Shown here: piece by piece, positions 6,443 through 7,606 of the stretch | Layout of the letters: every line of letters begins with the position of its first letter | Numbering within the stretch: the stretch's first letter is position 1 | From: Bryobacteraceae bacterium | GTDB taxonomy: Bacteria > Acidobacteriota > Terriglobia > Bryobacterales > Bryobacteraceae | Direction: 5' to 3' | NCBI GenBank assembly: GCA_030039005.1 | Contig: JASHQT010000021.1 | Coordinates: 1 to 7,606 of the forward strand | Length of the DNA stretch: 7,606 bases | Translations under genes and position numbers: made by a program | Notes under the pieces: generated by a model | Told to the model about the DNA's origin: nothing | Databases searched by the model: none | Seen by the model: the letters and a program-made list of their open reading frames with translations, nothing else

Positions 6443-7606
6443 TTGTGCTCCGGCGCCGTCGCTTCGAGCGCGAGTGTTTGTTGATCGTTCGGTTGCAGGC
6501 TGAGCGTCTCGCCCAAAGCCGCCAACACTTCTTTGGCGCTCGGCTGGCCGGTCCAGGCGTGAGCGTGATAGTCGCCCGGAGGCACATTGGGAATGGTGTA
6601 GTTGCCCTCCTGATCGCTAACCCCAATCCTCACGCCCTCGGCGCCGCTCGCGGGAACCAAGAAGATTTGCGCGAACATCGCGGGCTGCCCGCCAAAGGTC
6701 ACTTTGCCCTTGAGAGTGGCGCCATCGCCGCGCACGGTCAAATGCAGTTCTCCCGCCGCGCCCGTGATGGCGAACTCGCCGTGCAGGACATCGACGCCGC
6801 CCAGCTTTGCCGCAGCCACATATCCGGTGCCTCCCGGTCGATCCGCCGTCAGCTTGTACCGGTCCGGGACAACGTCCTTCAGTTCGTTGGCATGCGCATC
6901 AGCGGCGCCGTCTTGCACAATACCAGTGCGATTTCCGATTATCACCTGCTTCAGGTTCTCCGGGCTATGCTGCGGGTGCAGCCAGACCATGATCTGGCCA
7001 TCGTCCTTCGCCCCGGCTTCGTAGGAGACAGAAATCGGAATCTCGATGGCCGGGGACATTTCCACCACCAGACTCTGCATCGGCGCCGCGCTCATCGTCA
7101 GCGGCACCTCTGCGGCGAACCACTGCGAAGGTTCGGCTTGGTATTGCGTGACGCGCAGCGTGTAGGCGCCGCGCGGGATGTCCGTCAGCCGGAATTGGCC
7201 CGTGGCGATGTTCACGAAAGCGCGGCCGAGGGGCACGCGGTCGCCTTCGCGGTAGAGTTGCAACTGCGTCCAGGCCTGCGGCACAAAACCGGAAAGCCGC
7301 CCGTTGATGTCGAATGCGGCTTCGGTAGCCTGGCGAAAATCGGCGTTGCTGTTCGCATCGGGCGCGAGTGTGAAAACCTGAGCTGCCGCGGGCGCGCCGG
7401 CGTTCGGATAATACACCGGCTGCATGCCGCGATGATCGTTGTTCGGGTTCGGAGCGTTCCCCTGAAAAAACTGCGTGCTTGACGATTCGCCGGCCAGCCG
7501 CACGACGTAGTCGGCGGGCGGGAGCCCGAGAAGTTCGTAGTGGCCCTGGTCATCGGTATGGGTTGTCTTCGCCGGTGAATAGTCGGCGCCCTGCAAGGAT
7601 GCTTTG
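6439..7606 (-). CDS. Carboxypeptidase-regulatory-like multidomain protein, 5' truncated by window edge
   Basis: The frame is open to the right edge; the only early start, TTG at 7596, lies in the middle of a domain (KASLQGADYSPAKTTHTDDQGHYELLGLPPADYVVRL), so the N-terminus is missing. The visible 388 residues contain the end of one carboxypeptidase-regulatory-like repeat (DDQGHYELLGLPPADYVV), a degenerate middle region with GQFRLTDIPRGAYTLRV and GQIMVWLHPQH, ELKDVVPDRYKL, and a well-formed final repeat (ATLKGKVTFGGQPAMFAQIFLVPA, DQEGNYTIPNVPPGDYHAHAW). The protein ends APEHK. A segment FFQGNAPNPNNDHRGMQPVYYPNA followed by an Ala/Val-rich strand fits a style common in secreted acidobacterial proteins. 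Export is likely by analogy but the signal is outside the window. It is the upstream member of the minus-strand operon and overlaps the next gene by 4 bp. The similar domain plan makes the two neighbours probable paralogues, although obvious sequence identity is limited to the repeat consensus. Confidence 0.87.
   Translation of the reverse strand, partial: KASLQGADYSPAKTTHTDDQGHYELLGLPPADYVVRLAGESSSTQFFQGNAPNPNNDHRGMQPVYYPNAGAPAAAQVFTLAPDANSNADFRQATEAAFDINGRLSGFVPQAWTQLQLYREGDRVPLGRAFVNIATGQFRLTDIPRGAYTLRVTQYQAEPSQWFAAEVPLTMSAAPMQSLVVEMSPAIEIPISVSYEAGAKDDGQIMVWLHPQHSPENLKQVIIGNRTGIVQDGAADAHANELKDVVPDRYKLTADRPGGTGYVAAAKLGGVDVLHGEFAITGAAGELHLTVRGDGATLKGKVTFGGQPAMFAQIFLVPASGAEGVRIGVSDQEGNYTIPNVPPGDYHAHAWTGQPSAKEVLAALGETLSLQPNDQQTLALEATAPEHK
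6448..6452 (-). promoter_or_regulatory. Ribosome binding site of the 578-residue carboxypeptidase-regulatory-like gene
   Basis: Minus-strand CGGAG with a 5-nt spacer (CACAA) precedes the ATG at 6442. It lies within the last codons of the upstream gene. It selects 6442 over the adjacent in-frame ATG at 6439 and fits coupled translation through the ATGA overlap. Confidence 0.7.

Noticed and set aside
6445..7482. 345-codon plus-strand frame opposite the truncated carboxypeptidase-regulatory-like gene
   Set aside because: It is Arg/His-rich without domain features, and the minus-strand gene carries a clear repeat consensus and fits the operon.

Overview
The window looks like chromosomal DNA from an acidobacterium, most likely of the Solibacter/Bryobacter type. 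The basis is family content rather than any marker gene: a DUF1592-type multidomain protein followed directly by a Tat-exported DUF1552 protein, secreted proteins built from repeated carboxypeptidase-regulatory-like beta-sandwich domains, and an exported c-type cytochrome of a style common in that group. The DNA is GC-rich and densely coded. I see no RNA gene, insertion sequence, CRISPR array or integration site, and no stretch above about 50 bases lacks a gene.

There are three blocks. Block 1 (left edge to 2616, plus strand) is a two-gene operon: the 3' part of a DUF1595/DUF1592/DUF1588/DUF1585 protein with a CxxCH haem-type motif, overlapping by ATGA the start of a twin-arginine DUF1552 protein. 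Block 2 (2613-3949) is a divergent pair, an AraC-type regulator on the minus strand and a small SnoaL/NTF2-like protein on the plus strand, with 41 bp between their likely starts. Block 3 (3964 to right edge, minus strand) reads from the right: a truncated multi-domain carboxypeptidase-regulatory-like protein, a second such protein with its own signal peptide (ATGA overlap), and an exported single-haem cytochrome c with an extra C-terminal domain, starting about 20 bp after the previous stop.

The blocks meet tail to tail. The DUF1552 and AraC genes share 4 bp across their stop codons, and the SnoaL-like and cytochrome genes are 14 bp apart. Neither junction contains a recognisable hairpin-plus-T-run terminator.

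Functionally, blocks 1 and 3 both encode exported proteins and each has a haem-binding motif, which suggests envelope redox or extracellular substrate work, but no substrate can be read from the sequence. I did not find a clearly new defence, mobile or biosynthetic system. The items most worth checking are the cytochrome's C-terminal domain, the coupled DUF1592/DUF1552 pair of unknown biochemical role, and the compact AraC/SnoaL divergent region.
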